DNA of 64,000 nt from Lactococcus garvieae subsp. garvieae (GCF_029024465.1 NZ_CP118950.1:1054001-1118000); one strand, 5' to 3'; positions 1 to 7,797 are shown, counted from the first letter of the stretch. Notes: generated from the letters alone by a model not told the origin. Program-made: numbers and translations.

Positions 1-411
1 AGGCAGTATAGCACGCGCGCCCGTATTAATAAAAATACGTTCAGCTTGAACCAGCATTACCGGCTTTCCTTCTTCTGAAACCTCCACCTCATGATCAGAA
101 AGAAATCGTGCTTTACCATCAATTACAGTTGCATTGGGCTCATCCGCAATCATATGGTAATTCTTTTTATTCAGCTTTTCAACAAGGCTGAATTTTTGAA
201 GGACTGCCTCAGTGAAAGCTTCACCTTTTTGGCCATTTACAATTAGAGATTTAGACGGAATACAGCCGATATTAATACAAGTCCCCCCGTACATCCGCGT
301 AGATTGCTCGACAATTGCTACGGATTCCCCTTTATTGGCCAATGATTTAGCAAGGGTTTTCCCTGCTTTTCCAAAACCAATAATCAGATTCTTAAATGTC
401 CTTTTCTCCAT
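1..411 (-). CDS. FAD-dependent disulfide oxidoreductase (RclA/MerA-like), partial
   Basis: This is the N-terminal part of a class I pyridine nucleotide-disulfide oxidoreductase; the gene runs off the left edge. Residues 1-35 form a Rossmann FAD site (LIIGFGKAGKTLAKSLANKG). It is followed by the redox motif GGTCINIGCIPSK, whose two cysteines are four residues apart as in mercuric reductase, glutathione reductase and RclA. RclA-type enzymes are known for resistance to reactive chlorine or metals, but only about 137 residues are visible, so the substrate cannot be set. The ATG lies 1 bp after the stop of the HesB-like gene, so the two are probably translationally coupled in an operon that begins with the TetR gene. 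Confidence 0.85.
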   Translation of the reverse strand, partial: MEKRTFKNLIIGFGKAGKTLAKSLANKGESVAIVEQSTRMYGGTCINIGCIPSKSLIVNGQKGEAFTEAVLQKFSLVEKLNKKNYHMIADEPNATVIDGKARFLSDHEVEVSEEGKPVMLVQAERIFINTGARAILP

Positions 412-412
412 A

Positions 413-772
413 TTAAAGCTTTCCTCTATAGTCTACGATGAGAAGATTGTGGCTCAAATATTCTCCGTCTGTTTTCAAAGCAATAAGGTTGTAGCTGCCT
501 TCTACTTTAGCATGTAAATCTTGGGCACTCCAGAACATTTCTCCCCATTTTTTGAAGTAAACAGGGCCAAATTCTGAATCCATATGTGCATCAAAAGCCT
601 CTGGCAACTTGCCTTTGTCTATAGCAAGGATACGGTAACGTGAGATGCCGCCCGCACATGCGTCAATAGCTTCATTCTTTTCACTTAACTCGTGGTCGAA
701 ATCCAATACAAAATCTGCATTTTCAAATTTTTCTAATTTTTCGCTTACTGTTTTGTCAAATATAATTTTCAT
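413..772 (-). CDS. HesB/YqkB-like iron-sulfur biosynthesis domain protein
   Basis: The 119-residue protein resembles the short Firmicute proteins with a Fe-S biosynthesis (HesB-like) fold. The start is an ATG with a clear AGGAGG Shine-Dalgarno sequence. The classical IscA/SufA cysteines are not present: the only cysteine is in DACAGG near residue 40, so a role as a normal A-type Fe-S carrier is doubtful. It sits between a TetR regulator and a flavoprotein disulfide reductase, with a 1-bp gap to the latter. This points to a small redox-stress operon. The family assignment rests on overall resemblance and is less certain than that of its neighbours. Confidence 0.6.
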   Translation of the reverse strand: MKIIFDKTVSEKLEKFENADFVLDFDHELSEKNEAIDACAGGISRYRILAIDKGKLPEAFDAHMDSEFGPVYFKKWGEMFWSAQDLHAKVEGSYNLIALKTDGEYLSHNLLIVDYRGKL

Positions 773-791
773 GCTTGTTTCCTCCTATGGT

Positions 792-1382
792 TTAAGCAAG
801 TGCCTTAATTTCTTTTCCTAATTGATCCAAGCCGTTTTCAAAAACTGACCAGTCTTGTGTAAGTTTCAGTAGCAAGAGACTCCCCTGTATCGTTGAGATG
901 ATATGCTGAGCTTGCGTTTTAGAACGCGCTTGAGTCCAACCTGTGATTTCCATAATCCTCGCTTGAATCAATGCTGTCCACGTCTCCATGAGCTGTCCCA
1001 ACAACTCACGAAAATCTTTATCCTCACTCGCGCCAAGTTCAACGACGAGGTTTCCTACAGCACAACCATAATGTTGTGTTTCATCCTCATGCACCTGAAT
1101 TTCCCAGTTTAGCATTGCAAGCAAAGCTTGTTTGGGGTCCTCCATCTGGCGCAATAGAGGATCAAAACATTGTGTTTCCCAGTCGTTACTGTGAGAACGA
1201 ATCACTTCTAAGCAGATTTCTTTTTTTGATAAAAAATAATGATAAAGTTGTCCTTTTCCAGTACCCGAGTCCTCGAGAATATCTCGGATAGAAGTTGAGG
1301 CATATCCTCTTTGACAAAAAAGTTTTTTACTGCTCTCAATGATTTTTTCTTTTGCTTCTGACACTTTACACGCTCCAATCAT
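792..1382 (-). CDS. TetR/AcrR family transcriptional regulator
   Basis: This is a 196-residue one-domain-plus-ligand-domain repressor. The N-terminal helix-turn-helix is clear (SSKKLFCQRGYASTSIRDIL, then SGTGKGQLYHYF), and the helical C-terminal half is typical of TetR ligand domains. The frame can be extended to a TTG at 1403, but the ATG at 1382 is preferred because it has a GGTAGG-type ribosome site. The longer start would also put the TTGGTA/TACCAA dyad inside the gene. It heads the operon with the HesB-like protein and the disulfide reductase, so it probably represses all three. The ligand is unknown. Confidence 0.85.
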   Translation of the reverse strand: MIGACKVSEAKEKIIESSKKLFCQRGYASTSIRDILEDSGTGKGQLYHYFLSKKEICLEVIRSHSNDWETQCFDPLLRQMEDPKQALLAMLNWEIQVHEDETQHYGCAVGNLVVELGASEDKDFRELLGQLMETWTALIQARIMEITGWTQARSKTQAQHIISTIQGSLLLLKLTQDWSVFENGLDQLGKEIKALA

Positions 1383-1394
1383 TTTACCTACCGC

Positions 1395-1417
1395 TTGGTA
1401 CAATATTAATATACCAA
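1395..1417. promoter_or_regulatory. Candidate TetR operator (TTGGTA-N11-TACCAA)
   Basis: Two perfect 6-bp inverted half sites are separated by 11 bp, immediately upstream of the tetR start and overlapping its probable promoter. Autorepression by TetR proteins commonly uses such dyads. The assignment is inferred from position and symmetry only. Confidence 0.45.
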
Positions 1418-1576
1418 ATTATGGTGCCTTGACCAAATAATTGAACTGGAAATTTTTGTTTCTTAGGATTTATTTTTACTCAATTAAAAATAGTTATAAT
1501 AGATGAGGATATTAAAAATGTTTATAATTTGTTATACTAAGTATATATTGGATATTAAAACTATATTGGAGGTTTT

Positions 1577-2215
1577 ATGAAAAAAACATTACTTTTCTCT
1601 ACTGCATTAATAAGTATTTTTGCACTAAGTGGGTGTTCTGACACAACAAAAAAGCACACTCAAATTGAAAATAATCAAGACTCGAGTGTCACAAAAACTT
1701 CAAAAAACTCAGCAGAATCTCGTTCGTCAAGCACTAGCGAAAGTACTGTTTCTTCCACAGATACACCTTCAAAAGAAACGGCACAAACTACATCTCCTTC
1801 TTTTGAAGGTTATACTGCCGAACAAATTGAATATGCGCGCGTCACAGAGGCAATAATTCATTATTATAAAGGTGATTATCAACCTGTGTCTATTGATGTT
1901 ACTAAAAATGGACAAAATCACCAGGTTTTCCCTTTTAAAGGCTCTGTAATTATTCCTCAAGAAACTGTCACTTTATCCTTTAGCAAAGATAATACAATGG
2001 CTGGGACAACAATTATTACTTATAGCTCTAATCATGATGGTTCAATAAATTTTTATAAAGATCCTAACCATTATCAAGATGAAAGATACCTTAAAGATCC
2101 TTCATGGGTTGAGAAGGAATCTCAAAAATTACTAGACAGCAGGCAGGAACTAGACATCCCTGTTTCATATGATCAGGAAGCTGCTCAAATTATTTCCAAA
2201 ATACAAATAAAATAA
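1577..2215 (+). CDS. Putative lipoprotein of unknown function
   Basis: The 212-residue protein has a lipoprotein signal: a short KK-rich start, a hydrophobic segment and the lipobox LSGC with Cys at about residue 20. A Ser/Thr-rich linker follows (about residues 22-80), then a folded part of about 130 residues starting EQIEYARVTEAIIHYYKGDY. It should be anchored to the outer face of the membrane. The start has a GGAGGT ribosome site. I do not recognise the C-terminal domain. The build (lipobox, low-complexity linker, short domain) resembles the lipoprotein at 16863-17252, although the mature domains differ. Confidence 0.75.
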   Translation: MKKTLLFSTALISIFALSGCSDTTKKHTQIENNQDSSVTKTSKNSAESRSSSTSESTVSSTDTPSKETAQTTSPSFEGYTAEQIEYARVTEAIIHYYKGDYQPVSIDVTKNGQNHQVFPFKGSVIIPQETVTLSFSKDNTMAGTTIITYSSNHDGSINFYKDPNHYQDERYLKDPSWVEKESQKLLDSRQELDIPVSYDQEAAQIISKIQIK

Positions 2216-2261
2216 AAATGGAAATTTTTGTTTCTATCTCAGCTTTAAAAAATCCCAAAAC

Positions 2262-2310
2262 AAAAACCTACTCTGTTTAAGGCCATATACCTTAAGCGGA
2301 GTAGGTTTTT
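2262..2310. terminator. Bidirectional terminator between lipoprotein gene and uppP
   Basis: A 21-bp stem (AAAAACCTACTC.../...GAGTAGGTTTTT) with A-rich and T-rich ends serves both convergent genes. Confidence 0.85.
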
Positions 2311-2322
2311 CTGATATGTGTT

Positions 2323-3162
2323 TTAAATTACCCCAACAAGGATGAAGAGGATAACGATAATCCCAAGTGCAATACGGTACCAACCAAATATTTGGAAGTC
2401 ACGGCGTTTGATGTAATTCATCAAGAATTTAATAACGAAGATAGATACAACATAAGCAACAACCATTCCAACGATAAGGGCAATCACTTCTGAGAGACTA
2501 AAGTGAAGGCCGAATTTCAAGAGTTTGAAGGCTGAGGCACCAAGCATAGTTGGTACTGCAAGGAAAAAAGTAAACTCAGCAGCAACGACACGTGAGACAC
2601 CGATGAGCAAAGCACCAATAATTGTTGCGCCTGAACGAGATGTACCTGGAATCATTGAGAGAACTTGGAACATCCCGATGATCAGTGCAGTTTGATAGGT
2701 GATTTCTTTCATTGTATTGATTTTTGGTACACGTGTTTTATTCCAACGTTCAATCACGATAAAGGCGATACCATAGACAATCAGCATAATGGCAATTGTC
2801 AATGGTGTCCCGAAATTTTCTTCTAAGAAATCATTCAAGAATAAGCCAAATACAGCAGACGGAAGGAAGGCAACGACAACCTTAACCCACATGTTAAAGA
2901 CAGAGCGTTTGATGCGCACACCTTTACCTTCAACATTAACAAAAGGATTCATCTGTGACCAGAATTCCACAATAACCGCAATAATTGCGCCTAATTGAAT
3001 GACGACAAAGAACATATCTTTGAAAGATTGTGTCATGTCGGTATGAATGAAGGCATCCACTAAAAGCATATGCCCTGTACTTGATACAGGTAACCACTCT
3101 GTAATTCCCTCGACGATGCCGAGAAAAATAATTTTCAAAAGTTCAATAAAATTTAAATCCAT
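2323..3162 (-). CDS. uppP: Undecaprenyl-diphosphatase UppP/BacA
   Basis: The enzyme dephosphorylates undecaprenyl pyrophosphate at the membrane to recycle the lipid carrier for cell wall synthesis; overexpression gives bacitracin resistance. The 279 residues match the family length. Both signature motifs are visible: EGITEWLPVSSTGHM near residues 18-32 with the catalytic glutamates, and PGTSRSGATI near residue 168. About eight hydrophobic segments follow the known topology. It is transcribed singly and ends at the shared terminator. Confidence 0.96.
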   Translation of the reverse strand: MDLNFIELLKIIFLGIVEGITEWLPVSSTGHMLLVDAFIHTDMTQSFKDMFFVVIQLGAIIAVIVEFWSQMNPFVNVEGKGVRIKRSVFNMWVKVVVAFLPSAVFGLFLNDFLEENFGTPLTIAIMLIVYGIAFIVIERWNKTRVPKINTMKEITYQTALIIGMFQVLSMIPGTSRSGATIIGALLIGVSRVVAAEFTFFLAVPTMLGASAFKLLKFGLHFSLSEVIALIVGMVVAYVVSIFVIKFLMNYIKRRDFQIFGWYRIALGIIVILFILVGVI

Positions 3163-3175
3163 TTTTCCTTATATC

Positions 3176-3706
3176 CTATTCATTAATGAGGTAGAAACTG
3201 CCATCTGTAACTTCAACCGTCAAAGCTTTCTCTTGATTTCCTGTCTGATAAGGAAACTCTTTTTTGACATGATTTACATAAAGTTCTTCTGCCTCTGCAT
3301 TTAAGCCTGGCCATTGACTGTTTATCATTTTCAATTGACCATCTTTTTTAACAATTTTGCTGCGCTCTTTCAGACGAAGATTTTCAAAAATAGTTGCACC
3401 ATCATTTGAAGCAAAATCCATACTTTGTGCTGTTACACGTTTTAAAACAGACGCACCGTCATTAGAAGTTACTTTCAAATGCCCCGACAAAGTCACATCT
3501 CGCAACTGCCACGCAGCATCACTAATATTCATGGTGAGCTGGTTTCCTTTAACTTTTTCTAAGGCAAGACCTCCATCTCGAAGATTGATTTTGAGGCTTT
3601 CAACTTTCAAGTCACGTAAAGTTTTTTGTCCCGACGTACCGTCAATAATAATTTTTTGGAAATCCATATCTTCTGGTACAGTTACAATTATTTTTTCCTG
3701 ACCCAT
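3176..3706 (-). pseudogene. DUF4097-like beta-repeat protein, probably 5'-truncated
   Basis: The 176 residues form short repeated beta strands (SLKINLRDGGLALEKVKGNQ, LKVTSNDGASVLKRV, MDFASNDGATIFENL) typical of DUF4097-type predicted right-handed beta proteins. The first ATG at 3706 has no good ribosome site. The frame stays open about 25 codons further upstream, coding for plausible sequence (SAFDFNLGLNFGK), until a stop at about 3780, without any ATG, GTG or TTG that looks usable. That stop lies a few bases from the end of an unrelated gene at 3788. I infer that a rearrangement removed the true start. Function is unknown; in other Firmicutes such proteins often sit with membrane stress regulators. 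Confidence 0.6.
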
Positions 3707-3787
3707 TTTACCAAAATTAAGACCTAAATTGAAGTCAAAGGCGCTTTTTTCTAAATACCTATGATCCCACTCTATAAATTAGTTGTT

Positions 3788-4345
3788 CTATTTTACAGAG
3801 GTAGATTGTTTTAATTTATTAAGATAATCAATAGCAAGATTAATTTCATCAAATCTTTTTCTAAAACGTTTCCCTTTAATTGTCTTTTCAACCGTAAACT
3901 TAATTTTCCCGCCTTTCCTCTCCCTATATAAATTTGGAATTTCTTCTATGGGGGTATTTCTTCCAGTATCATATGGAATAGTTGAGTAAACTATTTCATT
4001 CTTTTTTTGATTTGTCATCTTCTCTTCTTTTAGATTATACACGAGATTAAAATAATCTCCTCGTTGCATGATCTTGTTAACTTTTCTTCTTCTATTCTCA
4101 GGAAATGATTCAAATAATTCGTTCAAACCATTGTAAGTTGTTATTTTATTTTCAACAACCGAGACATCCAAAGTTTTTTTCAAGCTCCTTACTTCTTCAT
4201 TTATTTCCTGTAATATCTCTTTATAGTATTTTTTCAAATGATCACTTGAATCATTTTCTTTCAACATTTTCTCAAAATAATAAATTTCTTTTTCAAGATT
4301 CTCAAGTTTTCTTAAATCATTCAACTTATTAAATCGCCTTCCCAT
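3788..4345 (-). CDS. Hypothetical protein with coiled-coil N-terminus and AP2-like C-terminus
   Basis: The 185-residue lysine- and glutamate-rich protein is not recognised. Residues 8-65 look like a helical coiled coil. The last 35 residues (KFTVEKTIKGKRFRKRFDEI followed by NLAIDYLNKL) resemble the basic AP2-like or arm-binding domains found next to phage integrases and in phage proteins, but this is only a similarity of pattern. There is no clear ribosome site before the ATG. It is AT-richer than the flanking core genes and lies at the left end of a degraded accessory region, so it is probably mobile-element cargo or a remnant. Confidence 0.5.
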   Translation of the reverse strand: MGRRFNKLNDLRKLENLEKEIYYFEKMLKENDSSDHLKKYYKEILQEINEEVRSLKKTLDVSVVENKITTYNGLNELFESFPENRRRKVNKIMQRGDYFNLVYNLKEEKMTNQKKNEIVYSTIPYDTGRNTPIEEIPNLYRERKGGKIKFTVEKTIKGKRFRKRFDEINLAIDYLNKLKQSTSVK

Positions 4346-4396
4346 AAAAAAGTTTTTTTATTTATTCAATCAATTATATCATTTTAGATTTAGGAC

Positions 4397-4461
4397 TTTG
4401 GTTAATTCAGAAAAAATTATCCCAATATAATATCGGAAGAATTTTTTCTGAATTAACCAAA
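4397..4461. repeat. Perfect 22-bp inverted repeat
   Basis: The arms at 4397-4418 (TTTGGTTAATTCAG...) and 4440-4461 are exact reverse complements separated by 21 bp. The A and T runs lie on the loop side and there is no T-tract after the stem, so it is not a standard terminator. It sits between two gene remnants and could be a mobile-element end or a processing hairpin. Confidence 0.7.
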
Positions 4462-4641
4462 ATAAAAGAACTTATTCATATTATTTTTGGCCATATCTAA
4501 GAGTGAGATCGCAATTTTTGGTGCAACCGCAAAAGAAATAAGCATTATAATCCCACCGAATAAAGGTTTAGTTTCTTTCTCATGGTCAATTTTACCCTTA
4601 ACCGGCTTGCCTAACTGATTCAATAATTCTCATTTCAACAT
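4453..4641 (-). pseudogene. Remnant of a small membrane protein gene
   Basis: A minus-strand frame starts with an ATG after a GAGGG ribosome site but meets TGA at codon 4. Beyond that stop, 58 codons are open (ELLNQLGKPVKGKIDHEKET, then a hydrophobic stretch GGIIMLISFAVAPKIAI). The stop codon lies inside the 22-bp inverted repeat. It looks like a decayed membrane protein gene. I do not recognise the family. Confidence 0.35.
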
Positions 4642-4722
4642 TTCATACCCTCTCGTATATCTAATACACTTTTATCATAATTTACCAATAACAAAAGGAT
4701 GTTTCTGCATCCAAATTGCTTA

Positions 4723-5300
4723 TTATTTCTCAGAAATACGCTCATTTGTATCCTTATTAAAGAAATGAGCTTTATTTAAATTCATCGTAACCACAATTTT
4801 ATTCCCAGGTTCACGGAAATCACTTGCTTTTGCACGTGAGACAAATTCAATATCATTCTTCCTCAGAAACATCATTGTCTCAGGGTCTAATAATTCCGAA
4901 ACAACGACTTTAGTTTCAACTTGAGAATAGGGATACGCATCTTCTTGCAAAGTCCCAGCTGAAATATCTTCTGGCCAAACACCTAACCAGACTTTTTTTC
5001 CATCATATTCTTGGCTTTTCAATATTTTTTCTTGACCTTCAGGCAATGCAAATTCAAACCCTGATAAACTAGAAACTTTATTACCATTAGCTGATAATAG
5101 CAATACGATCCACAAAAGTCATTGCCTCTATCTGATCATGAGTGACATAAATTGTTGTTGCCCCGATTCGACGATGGATTTTCGCAATTTCCGTACGCAT
5201 AGAGACACGTAGTTTTGCATCTAAGTTCGACAATGGCTCGTCCATGAGGAAAAACCTTAGCATCACGGACAATAGCACATCCCAGTGCAAACTTCTGATT
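4723..5300 (-). pseudogene. msmK: msmK-like sugar ABC transporter ATPase, decayed
   Basis: Pieces of an MsmK/UgpC-type ATPase lie in three frames. The first holds [13 protein letters not shown] shifted frame carries [15 protein letters not shown] (Walker B and D-loop) and [12 protein letters not shown] (H-loop). Another carries the regulatory C-terminus from KVSSLSGFEFALPEGQE to the end (KAHFFNKDTNERISEK). Walker A and most of the N-terminus are missing, and the stretch between the H-loop region and the C-terminal domain is deleted. MsmK energises several sugar ABC importers in streptococci and lactococci; this copy cannot make a working protein. It lies in the degraded 3.8-7.5 kb zone. Confidence 0.85.
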
Positions 5301-5425
5301 CAACACGTTGCTTTTTGGATTATTAAGATTTACATTCATACTCAAAATACTAAAGTGATTTTTCAAGTTTGAGAAGCACATAATTTATCTAATTATTTAT
5401 AGCTCATATTTTTTTGCTATTTCCA

Positions 5426-5710
5426 TTACCATAATTTAAATGCTCGCTTAAACCAACCAACACTATTAATCTTTTTAAGTTCTTCCTTTACGGTATTAAG
5501 TTTATCCGCTGTCTTTCCCAAGTTTTGTGTCAAAGTCTTATTGTCAGATTCAAGCTTTACATAATACTTTATTTCTTGCTTGTAATTCTCAAGTTTGCTT
5601 TCTTCTTCCGTAACCAAATCTTGTATATTTTGAACGTTGCTCTCTGTTGTTTTAAGTAATTTAAGCTCTTCTGACTTTTGAATTTCAAGGTCTTTAATTT
5701 GTTTTTTGAG
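5426..5710 (-). pseudogene. Coiled-coil protein 3' fragment cut by the IS3 element
   Basis: The frame is open from the left end of the insertion sequence (5710) down to a stop at 5426, about 94 codons. It encodes a long heptad-like coiled coil (LKKQIKDLEIQKSEELKLL, QEIKYYVKLESDNKTLTQN) ending in VGWFKRAFKLW. No start codon precedes it inside the surviving part; the internal start at 5617 is unlikely to be real. Plasmid Mob/Pre relaxases and some phage proteins end in such coiled coils, but nothing here proves that origin. Confidence 0.5.
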
Positions 5711-5788
5711 TGGAGCTATACTATAAAAGTAGACACAAATATGTGTGTTATAATCTGTCTAAGAAGACACAAAAATGAAAGGACTTTT

Positions 5789-6064
5789 ATGTCAGGCTTT
5801 AAACGTTACGACGAGGAATTCAAACAATCTCTCGTCAACCTCTATCAAACAGGTAAAACTCAATCCGAACTCTGTAGAGACTATGGCGTCTCCGTCTCTG
5901 CTCTTGCAAAATGGATTAAGCAGTACTCTCAAGTTCGTCTTGAAGATAATACGGTGTTGACTGCCAAACAGATTCAAGAATTACAAAAAAGGAATGCACA
6001 ACTTGAGGAAGAAAATCTGATCTTAAAAAAAGCGAGTGCCATATTCATGCAAAACTCCAAGTGA
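5789..6064 (+). CDS. IS3-family transposase OrfA
   Basis: This 91-residue DNA-binding subunit has a helix-turn-helix (FKQSLVNLYQTGKTQSELCR, then DYGVSVSALAKWIKQY) and a C-terminal leucine zipper (ELQKRNAQLEEENLILKKA). The start chosen is the ATG at 5789, which has a GAAAGGA ribosome site inside the element; the longer frame begins outside the IS. Seven A residues followed by G at 6025-6032 form a -1 slippery site. Slipping there joins OrfA to the OrfB frame, which is open through the overlap, giving the OrfAB transposase typical of this family. Confidence 0.9.
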   Translation: MSGFKRYDEEFKQSLVNLYQTGKTQSELCRDYGVSVSALAKWIKQYSQVRLEDNTVLTAKQIQELQKRNAQLEEENLILKKASAIFMQNSK

Positions 6065-6930
6065 GATTAAAAGCAGTCTATAGACTCCGATTTGAACACA
6101 CGACAGTTATGCTCTGTCGTGTTTTACATGTCAATCGTTCCACCTACTATAACTTCATTAACAAGAAGCCTTCGAAGCGTGAAATAGAAAATCAACGCTT
6201 GAGAAAATTACTCCTTGAGATTTATATGAAAGCTAAGAAAAGAATTGGAACGAGAGCTTTTAAAATCATTCTTCTGCGTGATTATGGCGTTAATATTTCT
6301 GAAGGCCGTATCTTACGACTTCTCAAGTCTATGACACTCCCTAAAATGTCGACCATTAAACCTCGGGTTAAATCAAAACACTCTCCTGCATTTTCTTCTG
6401 ATAATCTCCTTAAACAAGAATTTAATCCGAAGTCCCCGAATCAAGTTTGGACAACTGATTTCACTTATATTTCTATAGGACCTAAGCGTCACGTTTATCT
6501 CTGCGCCATTCTTGACCTCTACTCTAGAAAATGCATCGCTTGGAAAGTAAGTGATAAGATTGATGCTAAACTTGCTTGTGACACCCTAGAGATGGCTATA
6601 AATAAGAGAAAACCTAAGGAACCAATTATTTTTCATTCAGATCAAGGGAGTCAATTTAAATCAGCTTCCTTTAGAAAAATATTAGATGAGCATCAGTTAC
6701 TTGCTTCTTACTCTAAACCTGGGTATCCTTATGATAATGCCGTAACTGAGGTCTTTTTCAAGTACCTTAAACAAAGAGAAATTAATCGAAGAACTTATCA
6801 CACCATTCAAGAGGTTCAACTCTCTTGCTTTGAATACATCGAACAATTCTACAACAACTATAATCCTCATTCTGCCAACAATGGTTTAACTCCAAATCAG
6901 AAGGAAGAAAAATATTTTAAGAAAATATAG
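6061..6930 (+). CDS. IS3-family transposase OrfB (DDE integrase core)
   Basis: The 289-residue catalytic subunit starts at a GTG that overlaps the orfA stop (GTGA), although the main product is probably OrfAB made by -1 frameshift. HTH_21-type sequence occupies residues about 45-95. The rve integrase core has the full catalytic triad: D in VWTTDFTYIS, D in IFHSDQGSQF and E in AVTEVFFKYLK. The reading frame is intact, so the element may still be mobile. Confidence 0.92.
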   Translation: MRLKAVYRLRFEHTTVMLCRVLHVNRSTYYNFINKKPSKREIENQRLRKLLLEIYMKAKKRIGTRAFKIILLRDYGVNISEGRILRLLKSMTLPKMSTIKPRVKSKHSPAFSSDNLLKQEFNPKSPNQVWTTDFTYISIGPKRHVYLCAILDLYSRKCIAWKVSDKIDAKLACDTLEMAINKRKPKEPIIFHSDQGSQFKSASFRKILDEHQLLASYSKPGYPYDNAVTEVFFKYLKQREINRRTYHTIQEVQLSCFEYIEQFYNNYNPHSANNGLTPNQKEEKYFKKI

Positions 6931-6956
6931 CTCATTTTATGTCCAATTATTTGACA

Positions 6957-7337
6957 TTAGTCCAATTTTTGTACTTCCCAAGATAATGGACTGCGAATGA
7001 ACTGTTCCTTCGTTCCCCTTTTCCAAGCAAAAGTAATATGATCCAGTAAAGCCAAATATAAATAATCATTTGCTTTTTGACCTAAGTTTTTTTCCCCGTA
7101 TTCAACTAAGCTATTAACAAGGCAAATCATTCGTTCCTCAGAATGACTCATTAGATAACTAAAATGTTCTAACCGATCTTTAGAATCAAGTACATATACT
7201 TTTTCAATCTCAGAATCTATAATTGGTTGGCCAACCTTTTTTTTAAAAGAAATTCCAGATGAGTATATGATTGATTCATGACCACCCTTATCAATAATTG
7301 CAACATTATTATTTAATATCTTTTTAACCTTCAACAT
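6957..7337 (-). pseudogene. licT: LicT/BglG-family antiterminator, truncated by the IS
   Basis: The ORF encodes 126 residues of a protein that is normally about 280. Residues 1-55 form the RNA-binding CAT domain (MLKVKKILNNNVAIIDKGGH). The following part is the start of PRD1, including HFSYLMSHSEERM and DYLYLALLDHITFA. The frame then enters the insertion sequence at 6964 and stops after two codons. PRD2 and the rest are not found on the other side of the IS. Such proteins bind a RAT hairpin and let transcription read into beta-glucoside PTS genes. Here the upstream control region is intact but its regulator and presumably its target genes are lost. The ribosome site GGAAAGGAG is very good. 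Confidence 0.9.
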
Positions 7338-7351
7338 TTACTCCTTTCCAG

Positions 7352-7417
7352 AAAAAAACTCAGACCGTATAGTAAAGCAACCGTGTTAACGGATTTCATT
7401 TACTATATGATCTGAGT
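7352..7417 (-). terminator. Leader terminator of licT, target of antitermination
   Basis: On the minus strand a long stem (ACTCAGATCATATAGTAAA paired with TTTACTATACGGTCTGAGT) is followed by a run of T. It lies between the promoter and licT and overlaps the RAT sequence, as in bgl-type leaders. Confidence 0.85.
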
Positions 7418-7446
7418 CCTGCCTGCTTATCAGTTACATTACCCAA
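7415..7446 (-). promoter_or_regulatory. Ribonucleic antiterminator (RAT) of the LicT/BglG type
   Basis: Minus-strand sequence GGGTAATGTAACTGATAAGC followed by AGGCAGGACT resembles the BglG-family RAT consensus and overlaps the 5' half of the leader terminator. Binding of the CAT domain here would prevent terminator folding. Confidence 0.75.
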
Positions 7447-7493
7447 AGAGTAACTACATGGTTACCCTTAGTTTTTCTCTTACTTACACATAG

Positions 7494-7530
7494 AGTCTAT
7501 CACATACAACATTATTTGTCAACGGTTACA
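7494..7530 (-). promoter_or_regulatory. licT promoter with overlapping cre site
   Basis: The -35 TTGACA (7517-7522) and -10 TAGACT (7494-7499) are 17 bp apart. TGTAACCGTTGACA at 7517-7530 matches the cre consensus TGWAANCGNTNWCA at every position and covers the -35, so CcpA should block this promoter when a preferred sugar is present. Confidence 0.8.
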
Positions 7531-7797
7531 TAAACACTTGTAAGAAAATACTGAATATTGTCCTTGTTATAACAAACGGAGTCAAAAGAGGTGCAGACAT
7601 TAGATGTTTCTTGACAGTAAGATTGGCCAAATAAGCTCTAACACCGAGAAAAGAGGTCTCAATATCATGTTCAAGATATTATATATTGTACAATATGATA
7701 ATATATGCCATATAAAATATTTGCTGACAAGTGTGAGGCAATAATTTCAAAAGATATGATAAAATAAGTTAAAAATAGAGCGAAGGGAAAGGATCAC
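7531..7797. other. Intergenic stretch upstream of the GNAT gene
   Basis: This AT-rich stretch has no supported gene. A minus-strand frame of about 50 codons ends at 7526 but has no start or known motif. TATGATAAAAT at about 7755 is a plausible -10 for the acetyltransferase gene. Confidence 0.4.

Larger units (their letters stand above)
5711..6964 (+). mobile_element. IS3-family insertion sequence (IS150 group), complete
   Basis: The element is about 1254 bp. Its imperfect terminal inverted repeats begin TGGA at 5711 and end TCCA at 6964, and are alignable over about 33 bp (TGGAGCTATACTATAAAAGT against TGGACTAATGTCAAATAATT). It carries overlapping orfA and orfB. No target-site duplication is evident, and the two flanks belong to different broken genes, a coiled-coil fragment and licT. 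This implies that recombination or an adjacent deletion took place after insertion. Confidence 0.88.

Noticed and set aside
1629-1856. 75-codon frame inside the lipoprotein gene
   Set aside because: It lies wholly inside the lipoprotein gene, is very lysine/glutamine-rich and has no ribosome site.
5136-5381. 81-codon frame as a separate gene
   Set aside because: Its middle ([12 protein letters not shown]) is a piece of the decayed msmK, the rest is out-of-frame sequence.
7526-7690. About 50-codon minus-strand frame upstream of the GNAT gene
   Set aside because: No start codon with ribosome site and no recognisable motif; it overlaps the licT promoter.
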